64,000 nt of DNA. It comes from Ursus arctos (lineage: Eukaryota; Chordata; Mammalia; Carnivora; Ursidae). Below are positions 12,195 through 24,529 of the stretch, in pieces. Under the pieces are notes generated by a model. That model did not search any database and had not been told where the DNA came from. It saw nothing but the letters and a program-made list of their open reading frames with translations. Location of the stretch: positions 56,975,689-57,039,688 of the forward strand of contig NW_026622797.1 of assembly GCF_023065955.2 (NCBI RefSeq), written 5' to 3'. Numbering within the stretch: position 1 is the stretch's first letter; each line of letters opens with the position of its first letter. The translations under genes and the position numbers were made by a program.

Positions 12195-12580
12195 ATAAAC
12201 AAGATCTAAATGCTAAAAATTACAACATATTAATGAGAGAAATTACAGAAGATGTAAAAAAAACAGAGATGTATCATGTTTACTAATTGAAAGATTTGTT
12301 ATTAAGATGTCAATTTTCTCTAAATTAAACTATAGATTCAATGTAATCACCAACAACATTACAGATTTTTTTATTAAAAATTGTCAGGCTAATTATCAAA
12401 TTTATGTAAGATATGCAAGTGATCTAGAAAAGCACAACTTCAAAAGAAAGGTCAAGGATTCTTTAAAAAGAGAGGTAGTCTATATATATAAATATCAGAT
12501 AAAAAGAACTTCAGGCTAAATGCATTACTAGAGCTAAACTGGATTTCAGAATGATGGTCAATTCACTAGTAAGATGTACC
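12195..12580 (+). mobile_element. Ancient L1M ORF2, right part of the nest
   Basis: Resumes the old L1M after the inserted younger L1: AGATCTAAATGCTAAAAATTA near 12202 and AAGATGTCAATTTTC near 12304 correspond to the ORF2 region after the RT palm. Decayed, no usable frame. Boundary with the next L1M piece is uncertain. Confidence 0.6.
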
Positions 12581-12599
12581 AATCTAATTTGTAATCATG

Positions 12600-13240
12600 A
12601 TGACTTCAAAATATACAAAGCAAAGACTGATAGAAGTATAAGAAACTGTAGACAAATCCACACTGGTAAGAGATTTTAATCCATCTCTCTCAGTAATTGA
12701 GAAAACAAATAGACCAATAAAAATTCTGAGTATAGAAAATTCCATCAATATTATTAACAAATGATCTAGTAAACATTTATAGAACATTTTAACCAATTTG
12801 CACAAAATACATATTCTTTTCAAACACACAGGAAACTTTTACAAAAACTGGCCATATTCTGGCCATATAGGGACATATATGACACAGGTAGCATTGAAAA
12901 TAAATGGGTAACCTTGTAATATGTAAAAAGAATAATACCTCAATAGCAAGTAGGGTTTATCCTGGGAATGCAAGGCTGGTTTGAGATTCAAAAATCAATC
13001 AATGTAATCCATCATATTTACAGATAAAGAAGAAAAAATATCTGGTCATCTGAACCCATACCAAAAAAGCATTTGACAAAATTCAACATCCATTCATGAA
13101 CTCTTAATGCCCCACTATTAGATGGGAACTTTCTTAGCCTGATTAAGAGAAACTTATAGCTAACATCATACTTTTAATCATCATCATACTTAATGGCTGG
13201 AACACTGAGTGCTTTCCCACTAAGATCGGAAACAAGTCTT
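12600..13240 (+). mobile_element. Second ancient L1M ORF2 fragment
   Basis: Near 12645-12860 it matches the end of the L1 endonuclease domain (the GDFNTPLS...HP...EYTFF region). Near 12945-13110 it matches the QVGFIPG...AFDKIQHPF start of the RT domain. The same RT segment is already present at about 4980-5130, so this is either a separate L1M copy or a rearranged duplicate; the part between the endonuclease and RT is missing. Confidence 0.6.
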
Positions 13241-13289
13241 GAATGATTTTTTTCCAGAAAGACAGCAGAAATGGTAAACTTTCCAAGTT

Positions 13290-13665
13290 CTTGCCTGTAT
13301 TCAAATGTTTATTTTGCTCTTACCTGTCACTGTTTGATTTGTTGAATTATATTTCAACAATTTTAGAAGGAACACTCATCTCCGCATATCAACTTATGGA
13401 ACCCTCTTCTCCTTTGAAGGTCCCATCATTGAGTCTTTTCTCATTTTCCTATCTAGAAAAGATCTCTTCATCCAGGGATTCCCCCACTCTTTTTTTAATT
13501 CTTTGCTACCCAGCATATTCTGTGGTATATAACAGCTACTTTTGCAATTCCTTCTTCTCCCTGGACAGTTAAAATCTCCTTGAAGAGACTTTGTCTTTCC
13601 TATCTTTTCTTAGCAGCAGCCACCTGAACCCTCTGTGTAAAGTTGGTGATCAACTAATATTTTTT
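13290..13665 (+). repeat. Probable L2 fragment
   Basis: Weak resemblance to the 3' part of L2 (phrases such as AAAATCTCCTTGAAGAGAC near 13571, followed by TTTGTCTT). A 109-codon open frame here (13243-13572) has no recognised domain and is not called as a gene. Confidence 0.4.
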
Positions 13666-15964
13666 AAACAAAACAGGAAATTGCTGCTAAACATTGGAGA
13701 AGAACTGGTGAAACATTTCACCTTACTTGTCATCTGAGAGCACTGAAGCTTGCTCATTTCATTCATTTAGGGTACCTCTTGCTGTTTAGTGCACCTTCTG
13801 CTGACATAGTTGTTAAAATTCAAATGAGGCATTAATTAACTGCTACACAGTCCCTTTTTACAAGCATCTAGTGCTTTGGTGGCTTCACATAACCAAAGAA
13901 TTATAGCAGTTAAGTTAAGCAAATAGAACGCTTTTTGAAATAGAAAAATACAATTAACAATATTTCTTCTTTTCCAACTAAAAGAAAAAAAAACCCTTCC
14001 TAGTCCCCTACCAAGGGAAATTACTAAACTGATGCTTCACAAAATTGTGCAATATCAGAGGCCAAAATTAAATTATGGAAGTGTAGGGATAGGTAATATA
14101 ATTTTGTTCTCCATTCATGTCACAGATGGTGAGGTAGATAACTTTGAGAAGTCTATCAGAAATGGAACTGGCTCTTTCAGATGCTAGGAAAAAATAGATC
14201 ATTTATTTATGAGGAACTTCAGATAAAAACTCAGTGTCTTGTGCCAAACACATTTCAAAATATGCTTTTTAAATCACTATTGTGAAGCACAGAATTTTTG
14301 GAAAAATGAAAAAAACATGCATGAAAAGATCAAGGCTTTCACCAGTAACATGACATTTTTTTAAAGTAGTGATATCCATGCACATTAATAGCAAATATTC
14401 ATTTTCTTTACATTTGATATTGGAATCCTTCTGACCTATGTAGATAGTATGTGTGTTTAAAACTAAATATATGAAATAACTCTGTGTTCCATGTCTTTAT
14501 CATTATACCTTATACATAGCCTTCTGGCAAGATTTATAAGAGTTTGTCGTTAAAAACAACAGAATATTTTCTGGAAGAGGTAAAGACAGAGATCTACTAC
14601 TTAACATAGTTCATGGTACATGGTAATCACTCAGTAAATATTTGTAGAAGGAAGGAAGGAGGAAAAGAAGGAAGCAAGCAACCAAGCAAGGAAAAAACAA
14701 AACATAGAAAGGTGTCAAATATGTCTTTCTACCTCTATTCAAAATAGATGTTTTGCAGTTATAATCATAAATAAAGATGAGTCATTAAAAATGAAAGCAA
14801 CTATTTAGAATGAAGGCAAATTCTTCACTGAAAGCATAAATTAATTACTGAAATTTTATTTTAGATTCTTCTAAATGATTCCTTTCCAATCTCAAACAAC
14901 CTCCGTGGTTTAATTAAGGATTTTTTTAGTTTTTTGTTTTCATTTTTTAGACTTCTTCCCTTAATCATAGTATTTTTCTTGGGTTTCCTTATAGGTAGTT
15001 CTGGAATTGCAAAATTTGGGATTCACTCTTTGCCTATCACTGCTACACAAAATAAATGGCGTTTGTTGAGAAGACTTCATCTTTTAATAACAAATCACTT
15101 TATTTGATCGAGATTTTAAAGTTCTATTTGGCTCAACCACTTTGCCTCAGGCTTTTAAGGTAATCAAGAATAAATTTATGTGAACTGCAATGTTACCAGA
15201 CGTTAAAGGGAAATTGTCATATAGACAGAGGTTAAGGAGAAATGAGGGCATTAGGTATACACATTCAAGAAGGTAGTTCCTCTTAGACGGGAGGGCCTGG
15301 TCCTGTTAAGAAACGTTTATTTCTGTGGTCTTCTACCTGTATCTCCGAGATTACAAGTTCACTTAGCTACTTTCCAATCTCAATGTGATTTCCCAAATAG
15401 TCTTCTTTACGGGAAAGACAATGCACTGATGGGCCTAAGTTAATAAAAGCAACAGCAGTAGCAATCATATCTCTCATTGTAAAGGACTACATTTGCTTTC
15501 CAGTGCATATTATCCTATTGTACGCATGGGGGTCTATAAATTTTGCTCGAGTACTGGTCACTCCTTGAATGGCCTGGCCATTCAAATTTTGGAAGGTAGA
15601 TAGATGAAAGGAAACCCTGATGTACAGAAAAGTAACAACCAGGCTTTCTTGACCATCACCCTATTTCCCAATAGGACATTCGTGGGGGGAGGAAGAGAGA
15701 GCAAGTGTGACTCTAAAGTCAGCAGGTATGGCAAAATCAGTTACTCAAAATCATATTTGAAAATTCCCTTAGATTTGGTCTAGTATTTGAATGAGTTGTA
15801 ATGAATGCGAAAAAGACAACTTCAAAGACATTATATGCAAGTCCCTAGAATGGCCAGGTACATTGTCCAAAATCAGTATCCCTTTGAAATACTTCATATA
15901 TACTAAGTAAACAGTATGCAGCAGCAACTCTTGCTACTTTCTTTACTTAACCAGAAACTATGCA
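13666..15964. other. Unassigned interval with a small L2 tail and a purine-rich tract
   Basis: Mostly unrecognised. At about 14580-14642 ACTCAGTAAATATTTGTAGA looks like the extreme 3' end of an L2 on the plus strand. It is followed by a degenerate GGAA/AAGC purine tract (14647-14690). No gene seen. Confidence 0.45.
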
Positions 15965-16700
15965 AATTTTCATGTGTACCAACTGTTTATTGTATCATTA
16001 TCTATAATAGCAAAATATTTGAAATAACACAGTTGCCTATAAATAGGGGACTATTTGAATAAGCTAGGGCACATCTTTAAAATGAAGTACTAAGGGGTGT
16101 CTGGGTGGCTCATATGGTTAAGCATCTGCCTTTGGGTCAGGTCATGATCTCCAGGTCCTGGGATCAAGCCCCACATAACGCTCTTGGCTGGCTCAGCGGG
16201 GAGTCTGCTTCTCTCTCTCCCTTTGCCTCTCCCCCTGCTTGTGTGCTCTCTCTCTCTTTCTCAAATGAATAAATTAAATCTTAAAAACAAAATAAAATAA
16301 AATAAAATAAAATAAAATAAAATAAAATAAAATAAAATGAAGTACTATGTGGCCATACATTGGAGGAAGATCCCCATTTTAATCTGAAGTGGTTAAGATA
16401 TATTATTAATTGAGAAAAAACAAAGTACATAACAAAGTATACTACTCTTTGTGTAAGAAAGGAGGAAAATTCAAATATGTGTGTTCAGATATGTGTATTT
16501 GTATGTGTATTTGCTTATATTTTCAAAAGAAAACATTAGGAAGATAAGTGATGGCAAAGGAAGAGAGAGAGATGGAAAAGGGAAGGATACAATTGTGGCT
16601 TCTGTAAATATTCCTTGCTATATAGTTTGACTTTGGAATCATGAAAATGGTTTACATATTTTAAAAGTAAAATTAAATAAAAAGAACAAGTAGTCCATAA
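15965..16700 (+). mobile_element. L1M 3' end, split by a SINE
   Basis: Both flanks of the SINE at 16093-16333 match the end of old L1 ORF2 and its 3' UTR: CTATAATAGCAAAATATTTG near 16001, ACTATGTGGCCATACATTGG near 16344, and a run of TTTGTGTAAGAAAGGAGG near 16449. Typical of mid-age L1M families. Subfamily not determined. Confidence 0.7.
16093..16333 (+). mobile_element. CAN-SINE with an (AAAAT)n tail
   Basis: Plus-strand SINE with head AGGGGTGTCTGGGTGGCTCA and a long AAAAT pentanucleotide tail (about 16289-16335). A perfect 14-bp duplication AAAATGAAGTACTA lies at 16079-16092 and 16334-16347. Inserted in an L1M. Confidence 0.97.
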
Positions 16701-18109
16701 AAAGATGAAAACAACAACAATAATAAACATGTGTCAAGTTAGCAGAATAATCACGTGAAGGAAGATTTATATTAAATGACTTTAAAAGGCAATACTTTTG
16801 CTGCATACTTTTAGTGGAATACATCCAAAAGACAAAATTTCCTTTTTCACATCTTTTTTGTTTGCCTTAAAAATTTCATAGCAAAGTTCTTAAAGACTTT
16901 TTAAAATGATAGCTGTATCACATTTTCTGGCCATAAACCATCATGTTCTATAAAAGGAAAAATAAATTTGTGCAAATAAGGAAGTAAATTATAATTCTGT
17001 TCAAAAGCAAATTTCAATGAGAAACCTGCTGTTGTTGATCATTGTATGTCATCTTTTCATTTTTCTTATTAAGGGGATCCCAGATATCTAGTGCATTTTC
17101 AGGATAAACAAATGTAGTGTGTAGCTTCAGCCTTTTTAGATTCCTTCTTTCCTTAGAAAGAACTTGCCATCCAAAAAGAACTACAACTTTTAAGTTTTAC
17201 CCTGTTTATGGAAACAAACAAGCAAACAAACAAAAAAAATGTGTAAGAGTCAATTATAATGGGAAGAAATTAAAGAACTATTAAATCAATATCTGGCATG
17301 TTCAACAAAATTTTAAACACCATATTAAATCTCTTACAGTCAAGCCTTTACAGAAGAAGAATGACACAGGTTTTATACAAGTTTGGTTAAGAATAAAGCA
17401 GGCTTGCCTCTGAGTCTTTGCTGGAATCCTTCAAAATGATAATTATTTTCAGAGTAAAAAGAAATATATATATATATTCTACGTGGCACACAAGAATATT
17501 AACTGAGAAGCTTCTTCAAACCTACCATGGCCATTAATTGAACATTACAATTTCATAATGACTTTAGCTCCATTTTATGTCATATCCTAGAAATAAAAGT
17601 ATAAAAGCCAGGATGCCACCCGAAAGGAGGAGGGCTCAATATGCCCAAGTGGTAGGTTGTCCAAATTAATCACTGGACATCCTGCCAGAACAGAAAAAGT
17701 CAAACTGTAGCAGAAAGAAGATAAAACCTGCACTGAATCCAAGATACAAGGATAGGATAGGATGTGTTGGAATAAGAGCGATAACCTAAGTGGCTGAGAG
17801 AACGTGGAAAAACAGGCCAAGGAAAAAAGTTGGGACTGACGTGCATTGTTAAGGAGTTGGCTCCCAGTGAAGGTTGACATCACTTACAAGTGCCTATAAG
17901 CACTTAAGTCAAGTGAAACATCACAGGAGAGGTTTCTTATCCAGAATTTTTAAAAAGTTATCATTCAAATAAATATATTGTAGGAAAAGAAAGAAAACAA
18001 TTGCAGAATTGTAAGCATGCAGATTCGTTGCCAGCTTGGTTATCTCACCACATTTGGAGCCTAGCAATGCCATTGGTTCTGTCAATAATATTAACTAAGT
18101 ATCTACTTT
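16701..18109. other. Unassigned interval
   Basis: No gene or recognisable element. Contains a short TA run (about 17464-17477) and A-rich stretches near 17215-17240. The minus-strand open frame at 17587-17883 (98 codons) has no identifiable domain. Confidence 0.45.
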
Positions 18110-18116
18110 AAGAAAC

Positions 18117-18328
18117 CATGGACTCTGAGAAACAAACAAACTGAGGGCTTCAGAGGGGAGGGGGGTGGGGGAATGGGATAGGCTGGTGATGGGTAGTAAG
18201 GAGGGCACATATTACATGGTGCACTGGGTGTTATACACAACTAATGAATCATGGAACTTTACATCAAAAACCAGGGATGTACTGTATGGTGACTAACATA
18301 ATATAATAAAAAATATTATTATAAAAAA
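18117..18328 (+). mobile_element. 5'-truncated carnivoran L1 tail
   Basis: About 210 bp of L1 3' UTR: GGAGGGGGGTGGGGGAATGG near 18157, GCACTGGGTGTTATACACAA near 18221, and GTACTGTATGGTGACTAAC near 18278, ending in AATATAATAAAAAA. The short direct repeat AAGAAAC (18110-18116 and 18329-18335) may be the target duplication. It is the same subfamily as the L1 at 28383-34525. Confidence 0.92.
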
Positions 18329-18335
18329 AAGAAAC

Positions 18336-19764
18336 TATAATTGAGTATCCACTCTCTATGGCACTGTGGGGAATAAAATGATGAATAAGACATAGTACTT
18401 GACACCAAGAATTTATGGTTATTGTTATCCGGGAAGGGCACTTTCTCCAGTTTATAGTATTTTCCTTTACACACCCACACCCCGAACTCTCCTATTGCCA
18501 TACTCTTCCACCAAAGAAAGAAATATTAATCCAGCTGGACAGGTTCCAAGATTCCAACTGAGTCATCTTTGCCAATATGCAGATTAAATATTTTCTTTAC
18601 ACGCGAGAACTCAGAAAATTTACCTCCCACACACCCATTCTTGAGGTTATAATTTTACAAAACAAGGGAGAAAAATCAAGCAATTCAGAAGATGGTACGT
18701 TCAATTGAGAAAGTAGCAAAAGGAAGCTCAAGGATAGATAATTTCAGGGCTTGCAAGCAAACATGTAAATTGTGACTAAAAGGCCCTGAGAGAGGTTTTC
18801 CAGAAAAATGGAGACTCCGTGCAACAGGCACTAAAACTGAGAGGCTATATAAACGAGGATATGGCAAAGATTCATTTTTTTTAATTAATAATAAAAAAGA
18901 AAGATGAGTAGATTTCAGAGGGAAAAATAAAAAGATGTACAAGAAAATAAAACACGATGTGAGATTATATAATTGTTTGAAGTGTAAGAAAAATAATCCA
19001 TTTTGACTGTTGCTGGAAACACCCTCTTTGAGTAATGCAAGAGTCATCATTTTGGATCAATAATAAAGGAAACATAACCCTTAGCAATATTACATTATTA
19101 AAAATATAAACACTGTCTATTAGATTTTTAGTTTTATTCATTCATTGGCTCTATTCCAGGCACTACTCTAGGAACTGATTATAATTTATTTAAACAAACC
19201 TTTAGAGAAAGAATAGAAGACTTATTTGATTCTGGAACAGAATTAATTGTAATAGTGACACAGTAGTTATGACTCAGAGACAATGAGATGTAGATGATGG
19301 AAGGGAAGGTAAAGGAAAACTAGAAAGGCCTAGTAGTATCACACTATAAAAATAAGAGTCTATAGTGATTAAGTTAGAGAAACAAGAAATGGAAGTAAAA
19401 ATATGTTGTTTAAAATTCCAATAAATAATAAAATTTGGAGTAAGAGAAATAAGAGAATGTAGAATTTGGTGAATCATGCATCACTGGGATTCTATAGCTT
19501 CTGTTTTGATGGAGTTGAAGATGAAGCGAAAGAAACCTGAGCATGTTATATAGAGGTTTAATCAGAAGTTTTTCTAAATTCCTCTGAAAGGACTGCTACA
19601 ATTTTCATTCATTTTTGGATTAAATTTATACAATTATCTAAGACTAACTGATTGTTTTCAATATTAATTGTGTATCCATGAGAAAGATATATTTATAATG
19701 ATTCAGATATATTTATGTTCTTTCATAGAGTTTTAAAATCTTCTCCATAAAAGTCATATGTATT
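18336..19764. other. Unassigned interval
   Basis: No gene seen. Minus-strand frames at 18685-19050 (121 codons) and 19274-19477 are low complexity and hydrophobic from A-rich DNA. A very degraded L2-like phrase occurs at about 19131-19175. Confidence 0.45.
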
Positions 19765-19885
19765 TATTCTTTCAACCATTGAACAAATATTTATTGAGCA
19801 TCTCCAATGTTCCATGGTATGTGCAAGGCACTGAGGATACAGGAGTGACAAAGACATATCCTTTGTAAAGAAGCTTGCATTTTTA
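19765..19885 (-). repeat. L2 3' end, minus strand
   Basis: AACAAATATTTATTGAGCAT followed by GGCACTGAGGATACAGGAGT is the reverse complement of the L2 tail (recalled as ACTCCTGTATCC...TGCTCAATAAATATTTGTT). Confidence 0.65.
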
Positions 19886-20149
19886 GTGGTGATTGTTCTT
19901 TAATAAGTTCCTAACAGTTTGTAGTTTTTGTAGTGATTTTAAATTATGTTTTATTTTATGGATTTGTTAGTTTGTTATTGCTGTTATGGGGAACCGTTAT
20001 TGATCTTTGTATATTCATCTTCATTTGGCATACTTTCTGAACTCTCCTATTTTAATACTTGGTCTACTGATTCTCTTGGGTTTTTATGTAAAGTCTTTAT
20101 CATTATTTATCAGTAAACAATGACAGTTTTCTCCCTGTCCTTTTAATCT

Positions 20150-20915
20150 TTTTTTCCTTGTTGTATTATATCATCTAGTCCGTTTTTTCAATATTCAAAT
20201 CATATTACTTCCCTACTTAAACCTAAATGACTTTCTATTGCCCCAACATAAAAAAAAAATTGACCCTCTCTTTCCAGCTTCATCTCATACCCACATACCC
20301 CTCACTTTCTCCACTCCAGATTCACTTGCCTTTCCCTTAGATATGCTCTGACCCCTTCCAACAGAGTATTATCCAGTGGTCCCCCCTTTGCCCAGAAAGC
20401 TCTTCCCTTCATTTGATCCAGTTAACATCCTGTGTATCAATTGCACAAATTTCAGATCAAGGATCTCACTTTGTCAAAGACTTTCTCCCTGATCAGACCA
20501 CATCTTTTTCTAATAGGACTTAATTTTACATTCTTTTATAAGATTGTTTTATTAGTACCTGTATCCTTCTATCTAGTAGGCTGTAAGTAGTGCAGGGACT
20601 GTCTGAAGGAGGAACGATAACTTTTTCCCTCCTCACCACTTTATCTCAAGCTCTTTGCATTATTCCTGGCACATGGCAAAAATTCAGCAAGTATGAACTT
20701 TTTAAAAAAATTTTATTTATTTATATATTTGAGAGAGAGAGCAAGCAGGAGCAGGGGAAAGGGGCAGAAGGAGAGGGAGAAGCAGGCTTCCACTAAGCGT
20801 GGAGTCCCACATGGGGCTCAATCCCAGGACCCTGGGATCATGTAAGTCAAAGGCAGACGCTTAACCAACTGAGCCACCCAGGAGCCCCTGAACTTCTTGA
20901 ATGAATTAATTAACG
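20150..20915 (+). repeat. L2 element, split by a SINE
   Basis: Plus-strand L2 3' region: CAAATCATATTACTTCCCTAC near 20196, AGGCTGTAAGTAGTGCAGGGACTGTCT near 20578, and GCATTATTCCTGGCACATGG near 20657, then TGAATGAATTAATT after the SINE. The SINE at 20703-20888 was inserted at its very 3' end. Confidence 0.75.
20703..20888 (-). mobile_element. CAN-SINE, minus strand
   Basis: Starts with the A-tail complement (TTTAAAAAAATTTTATTTAT) and ends with the head complement GAGCCACCCAGGAGCCCC. Direct repeat TGAACTT at 20694-20700 and 20889-20895. The extra GAGAGAGAGAGCAAGCAGGA region marks an older SINEC subtype. Confidence 0.93.
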
Positions 20916-21189
20916 TTCAGAATTTTGTTCCTTAAGAGAGTTTGGATGAGTTTTCATGAGATATTATCTAGAAAAACCTAAAAATTTCAATGCCATAATT
21001 TTTGTCATTATACATAGCGTCTTACTGAATCTCATGTAAAAACTTAGAAAATCTCCTTTACTAAATAGAAAAATGTTAATAAGAAACTTGCCACTTTTTT
21101 TTTTCCAACTAATGTTTCAGTAAGTATGGGACTGAGAGGAAACAACATGGAGAGAACTTTCTGTCAGCTCTTTTCTGTATATAGTATCT

Positions 21190-21300
21190 TAGTGTTTACA
21201 TATCTTCTTGTTTCATTTTCAAAACAACTCCACAAGACCTATATTTATTATGTCTACTTTAAGATGTAAGAAATGAGGCACAGGGAGGGTATATGATTGG
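21190..21300 (-). repeat. MIR fragment
   Basis: CATTTTCAAAACAACTCCAC followed by AAGAAATGAGGCACAGGGAG matches the reverse complement of the MIR core in a decayed form. Confidence 0.6.
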
Positions 21301-21435
21301 CTTCCAATACAACATTGCCTGAGGGCCTTTCAGGAGGGAGAAGTTAATCATTGTGCTAAGAGCTGAATAAGACCTACTATCTTGCATGATCACTTTACAC
21401 CTGATGGTAGGATCTCCTGACTAGCTGCCTGGCCA

Positions 21436-21510
21436 GGGCAGAGTAACATTAATATATATATTAACTAATATACATGTATATTAATATATAATATTATGAT
21501 ATTAATAAAT
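21436..21510. repeat. AT-rich palindromic tract
   Basis: Holds a perfect 18-bp palindrome TAATATACATGTATATTA (21466-21483) within further TA-rich partial inverted repeats. Likely prone to cruciform formation. No element assigned. Confidence 0.8.
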
Positions 21511-21559
21511 GTCACTAAGCCTACTGTCAACGCAAAAAGCATTGTGTCTCCACTCTTGG

Positions 21560-22045
21560 CACCAATGCAATAAGGAGTTAGAAATCTGCACCCAGAGTGA
21601 CAGCAGAGAACAGTTTTAATAAAACAACAGTACACTCTCAGGGTGGGACAGCAGGCAAGGTTCCAGGGGGTGTAGGTTCCCGCCCTAGGTTATTTGGGAT
21701 TAGATATTCATTGTACCTCTCTGGGTTGGGAGGAGCTGTGATGTACAGTGGGGTGGTCTCTAATGGAGGCGGCTTCCAATCATTTGAGGGACTCCTCCTA
21801 CAGGTATCCTAGGATGTTTCTACCAGAACAGTTAAGGCAGCCTTTCTCCATGGGTGGGTGTGGGGGATGGGAGGGTGGGGGGCTATAACTACAGTGCAAA
21901 TGCATTATAATGAGTCTAGGAGTTACCCTGAGGCAAATGTGGAAGAGAAGAGCTCTGCACCTGTGGCTTTTCGTCTGTTAGCCCCAGGGTCTTTGAAGAT
22001 ACAAAAGTCAGGGTGTTGTGTTCCCTGGGCTTCTAATGTGTAACC
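21560..22045 (-). mobile_element. Possible LTR (solo), minus strand
   Basis: GC content is clearly higher than the surroundings. Read on the minus strand it contains an ATTAAA-type signal (in GTTTTATTAAAACTGTTCTC, near 21605-21625), followed by CTGCTGTCACTCTGGGTGCA and, about 40 bases on, GGTGCCAAGAGTGGAGACAC, which is how U3-R-U5 of a retroviral LTR often looks. No LTR termini or target duplication could be placed, and I could not match a family. Confidence 0.3.
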
Positions 22046-23040
22046 TATTTATCAATCATCCTTCACTCCAGCTAATGTCTGTATCTATGCCCTCAAACCT
22101 AGGTCACACCTGCATTGTCCAATGGCAATTGCTATTCAGTAGCTTGTTCTGGAGGGATTTTCCACTTTAAACTCAATGCTTTAAATAAGTTGAAGAACTG
22201 CCTTTGAAAGTAGCTCAAAACCATGTTTTGAAGTTAGGCCAGCTAGAGTGGACTAAGGGCTGTGGGCTGTTTATGTCCATCTCGGAGTAAACTGAAATTC
22301 AAGTTAAATGCTAAGGTAACTCTGACTCTGGGACCTTGAAACCCAGCTGTACATTCCATTCCAAACATGCCTTTCAGACCAGCTAAGCTTTTGTAGCACT
22401 TGGGAGTATACAGAATGAATATCATTATAGAATAACTTTTTAAAAAATATTTTAAGTAAATTATATTGAATAGTCTAGAATGTATCTCTATGTATTTTTG
22501 TTCAGTAATATGAGGTGAGGGGCATATCACTATATAAAGTATATATAATATAATAATTTCTATTATGAATATCATAATTTATGTTATGAACTTTTTTGTT
22601 CCATTGTGATAAAGCATCTTGAAGTCTCTGGCCACCGAGTAGAAAATTAAAATATAAATTCTTCAAATATTGCAACATTAGAATTAAGAACATGTAGACC
22701 AGTGTCAGAGATGAGAAAAAAGTAAACAGGTAAGTGAATGAAAGTAAGAAATGAGAGGAACTGAAAAGGATTCAAGAGATTTTCAAAAGATATAATCAAT
22801 AGTTGGCAACTTGGATAGAGAGATAAAAGAAACAAGTAGTGTAGAAAGAACCCAATATTTTTGGCTTGATCAAATTTCAGTCCGGCAATCCTATAGGTAA
22901 TCTCAGTTCAGAAACATAATCTGGGGTGATAAAGAAAATACATGATTTAGTTTTGTATAATTTTGAAGGGTCTGCGGGCTATCTAGGCAGAAATAGCTCG
23001 TAGATAGATATATATCTATAACTCAGAGAAAAATTGGGCC
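22046..23040. other. Unassigned interval
   Basis: No gene or clear repeat recognised. Minus-strand frames at 22243-22835 are short and AT-driven. Confidence 0.45.
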
Positions 23041-23592
23041 TAGGTATATTTTTTCAGTTTTATTGATGTAGAATTTATAAACTACAAATTCATACATTGT
23101 AAATGTATAGTTTGATGATTTTTAGTAAATTTTGCAGTTGTGCCAACCATTGTGACATTCCACTTTCAGAACTCGCCATGTCCAACCCCATGCAGACACT
23201 GATCCATTCTGTCTGTATGGCTTAGAAATTTCATACAAAGGGGGTAATCCAAGATGTATACTTTTGTGTCTGTCTTCTTTCACTTAGTATAATGAGTTTG
23301 AGGTTCATTCATGACCTTGCATGTATCAGTAGTTCATTCCTTTTCATTGCTGGGTAGTATTCCATTCTATGGACGTATACTAATTTTGTTTAGCCATTCA
23401 CATGTTACTGGAAATTCACTATATGTTTGGTTATTATGGATATTTGCAAAAGGTCTTTGTGTGGACATGTTTTCATTTCTCTTAGGTAAATATGTAGGAA
23501 TAAAATACCTACATAATAGGTATATATTTGACTTTTTAAGAAACTGCCAAATTGCTTCATTAAGTGACATTCCCACTAGCAATATATGAGGA
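23041..23592 (-). mobile_element. L1M 3' end, minus strand
   Basis: Reads as the complement of the L1 ORF2 C-terminal region and 3' UTR: TTTTATTGATGTAGAATTTA near 23059, CTGGGTAGTATTCCATTCTA near 23350, and AAACTGCCAAATTGCTTCA near 23541. The open frame on the plus strand (23311-23589) is the antisense of ORF2 and not a gene. Confidence 0.85.
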
Positions 23593-23639
23593 TAGAAATA
23601 TACATTTGATTGTTACGTAGTGGTAGTAGAAACATGGAT

Positions 23640-23995
23640 GTGATCATCTAGTATACGGATCAGATTAGGCTAGAGCATACTGCATCAGCAAACACTCTAA
23701 AACCTCAACTCTACTCTAATTCATCCTTATTCTGGAATTCAGGCTGATGGAACAGACCCTATGTGGAGCATTTGCCTTTTGTAATGATGAGGAAAAAAAG
23801 AATGTAGCAAAGCAAAAGTTGGTTCTGAAAGCTTGAAAGTAACACATTGCCAGTTTCATTCATATTTCTTTGGTCAATCTAGTCACATGGGTAAGCCCAA
23901 ATTTAATGAATAGGAACAGTATGTTCCTTCTCCAGGGAAGGGAGAAGCAGATATTGGTGAAGCTTAAGTTTTTAATCTACCACACTTTAGAGAGC
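23640..23995 (-). repeat. Degraded interspersed repeat, family not identified
   Basis: Phrases such as GGAATTCAGGCTGATGGAAC and GTCACATGGGTAAGCCCAAA followed by TCTACCACAC recall a common mammalian LTR-type repeat. Class is uncertain, and the strand is inferred only from that resemblance. 53925-54240 and perhaps 49495-49540 look like other pieces of the same family. Confidence 0.3.
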
Positions 23996-24529
23996 AATAA
24001 GTGGCCAGAAACGGACAAGGACAAAACCCTATGGAATGCCAGAATTCATTTCTTTTAATCACATTTTAATGAGCATCTACTACGTGTCAATGATAATGTG
24101 TCTCTCATTATCCAGCAAGCTACCCTGGGCTTGTTCATATGGTGGTGGCAGGGGACCAAGAGGACAAGTCGAACCATTTAAGACCCCTTGAGGCCTATGT
24201 TTGAAATTGGCACAGTTTCACCACATTATCTGAAGAAAGGCATGAGACCTACCCAGTTTAAAGAGATGAAGATATAGACTCTATCTCTTGATGTAAGGAG
24301 CAAATTCACACACTGCAAAGGGCATAAATACAAAGACGACCAACAACTGTGATCATTTTTACAACCAATTTACCATACATCAAAATGCCAAGTACTGCTG
24401 AAAATTATCCATATTGAAAACTTTAATTGGAAATGGATTGTTGAGATTCACCCAAGATAAAAGTGAGTATAAATTACAGTTTAAAAGGTAAATACTGGTC
24501 AAGTCTCAAGAATTCATGCTGTTTTCTGC
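23996..24529. other. Unassigned interval
   Basis: No gene or identifiable repeat seen. Confidence 0.4.

Noticed and set aside
18685..19050. 121-codon minus-strand frame with hydrophobic runs
   Set aside because: Phe/Leu-rich translation of A-rich plus-strand DNA; no conserved motif or gene context.
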